Source: Candidatus Roizmanbacteria bacterium | GTDB taxonomy: Bacteria; Patescibacteriota; Microgenomatia; GCA-001788215; 2-01-FULL-40-14 | Assembly (NCBI GenBank): GCA_016203755.1 | Contig: JACQMD010000132.1 | Span: 1 to 14,720, forward strand | Direction of reading: 5' to 3' | DNA: 14,720 bases | In this document: one piece after another, positions 14,284 to 14,720 of the stretch | How the letters are laid out: each line of letters starts with the position of its first letter | Numbering within the stretch: position 1 is the first letter of the stretch | Notes under the pieces: generated by a model | Seen by the model: the letters and a program-made list of their open reading frames with translations, nothing else | The model's database searches: none | What the model was told of the DNA's origin: nothing | Made by a program: the position numbers and the translations under genes

Positions 14284-14315
14284 TGTATACGAAACCATTC
14301 ACTATAAAGCAATAA
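14235..14315 (+). pseudogene. remnant of a FemAB gene 3' end
   Basis: Read in two frames this is the tail of a FemAB protein. The first part gives WPGFTRFK; after a 2-base deletion the other frame gives GFGGREIVYTKPFTIKQ and a TAA at 14313-14315. The preserved family motif W-x-G-F-T-R-F-K-x-G-F-G-G-R-E-I is the same as at the end of FemAB copy 2. It begins at the toxin stop codon and has no start of its own, so it cannot be a gene. It is either the displaced end of copy 2 or the last piece of a third tandem paralogue. Its end overlaps the 3' end of the hicA pseudogene by 14 bases. Confidence 0.75.
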
Positions 14316-14525
14316 ATTCTTCAACGGATAATTTCGCTCCTTTTAATATGTTCGAAAGTGTTCCTTTTTTAATTACTCCTCGATGCATGGGAATAACACA
14401 GCGTAACGAGCACCATCTGAACTTCGAAGAATATAGTGACTTCCCGTAATTCGCTCAACTTGCAAACCTGCCTTTTTAAGTTTTTTTAACGTCTTTTGAG
14501 CTGTAATAACAGGAAGTTTACTCAT
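14302..14525 (-). pseudogene. hicA: hicA mRNA interferase toxin, broken by a one-base frameshift
   Basis: HicA toxins are small dsRBD-like ribonucleases. From ATG 14525 the first frame reads MSKLPVITAQKTLKKLKKAG and ITGSHYILRSSDGARYAV, with the catalytic-type His30 in GSH, then runs to a premature stop at 14375-14373. One base is missing near 14397-14399. The neighbouring frame restores the family's second half: VIPMHRGVIKKGTLSNILKG and AKLSVEEFIAL, with a stop at 14304-14302. Together they give about 74 residues, the normal HicA size. Alternatives are an assembly error or programmed slippage; no slippery run is obvious at the break. The truncated product would lack the C-terminal helix, so the toxin is probably inactive. 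Confidence 0.8.
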
Positions 14526-14614
14526 GTAAAACTTAAGCCGCGATCTTGAATAACAACAGGAATATCGACAGTATAATTTGTGTCCAGTGCCTCTATCGGA
14601 AGAGGGTCTGTAAT
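14522..14614 (-). pseudogene. possible remnant of the antitoxin upstream of hicA
   Basis: A 30-codon open stretch without a start codon reads DPLPIEALDTNYTVDIPVVI and ends in TGA overlapping the hicA ATG (ATGA), the kind of coupling seen between toxin and antitoxin genes. The ending resembles the C-terminus of some HicB antitoxins, but the N-terminal part is absent: a TAG lies directly before it. A longer frame that runs into hicA from 14651 has low-complexity content (Cys, Ser, Arg) and is not convincing. This assignment is tentative. Confidence 0.35.
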
Positions 14615-14618
14615 CTAA

Positions 14619-14656
14619 CATCTCAATTGTCCCTCTATTCTTGCATCTCAATTGTC
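14619..14656. repeat. 13-base direct repeat pair upstream of the hicA remnant
   Basis: CATCTCAATTGTC occurs at 14619-14631 and 14644-14656, a period of 25 bases; each copy contains the palindrome CAATTG. The position upstream of a toxin-antitoxin remnant would suit operator half-sites or a deletion scar. No function can be assigned. Confidence 0.6.
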
Positions 14657-14683
14657 ACCTTACTTTTCCCACAGTATACAGTC

Positions 14684-14702
14684 CAAACCATTAAAAGGTT
14701 TG
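14684..14702. repeat. small inverted repeat at the window end
   Basis: CAAACC (14684-14689) and GGTTTG (14697-14702) with a 7-base A/T loop. It could be a weak terminator or an operator. The rest of 14657-14720 shows no gene. Confidence 0.4.
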
Positions 14703-14720
14703 TACTATCGGTTACCTTAA

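Noticed and set aside
14526..14651. An N-terminal extension of HicA from 14651
   Set aside because: The extra 42 residues are a low-complexity mix of Cys, Ser and Arg. HicA proteins begin at the MSKLPV-type motif, found at 14525.
1..14720. Recoded TGA (Gly) as in Absconditabacteria or Gracilibacteria
   Set aside because: TGA sits at the natural ends of the PIN toxin, the 62-residue protein and FemAB copy 2, and reading through it gives no family sequence.

Overview
The window looks like chromosomal DNA of a candidate phyla radiation (Patescibacteria) bacterium, most likely of the Microgenomates type. This is an inference from gene content: a reduced PilN/PilO pair next to proline/threonine-rich surface proteins, double-domain GH130 proteins, FemAB-like transferases carrying short in-frame repeat arrays, and -10 boxes placed directly in front of start codons. 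TGA acts as a stop at several genes, so a TGA=Gly code does not apply. No mobile-element transposase, rRNA, tRNA or CRISPR array is visible.

Region 1 (1-3699, minus strand): two adjacent paralogous genes, each encoding two beta-propeller domains of glycoside hydrolase/phosphorylase family GH130. The downstream gene is cut by the window edge a few tens of codons before its expected end. A promoter sits upstream of the pair.

Region 2 (3727-6779): a four-helix membrane protein of unknown role diverges from rmuC. rmuC converges, with a 4-base overlap, on murJ, the lipid II flippase. rmuC and murJ both have a -10 box six bases before the start codon, as expected for leaderless mRNAs.

Region 3 (6751-11552, plus strand): a consensus promoter and strong ribosome binding site lead into rpsT (ribosomal protein S20). 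It is followed by a tightly packed set: PilN-like, PilO-like, a 62-residue single-pass protein, a 481-residue surface protein (FN3-like and Ig-like domains), a two-helix membrane protein and a PKD-domain surface protein. Both large surface proteins end in a 28-residue tail that aligns without gaps and starts IPx(S/A)GS, like a sortase signal. This set probably builds and anchors pilus or envelope structures.

Region 4 (11567-13561): two tandem FemAB-like peptidoglycan-bridge transferases. They are studded with in-frame insertions: three 7-base tandem arrays and one ~100-base palindromic element, all in two loops that correspond between the paralogues. A second element with the same TGTAGTG/CACTAC ends lies between the genes.

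Region 5 (13482-14720): a ribbon-helix-helix/PIN toxin-antitoxin module with its own promoter and operator has replaced the 3' end of the second FemAB gene. A frameshifted remnant of a FemAB 3' end lies on the far side, so related ~50-base sequences flank the module. Convergent to it is a hicA toxin gene broken by a one-base frameshift, preceded by what may be the tail of its antitoxin. This end of the window looks like an accessory hot spot of small insertions and gene decay.
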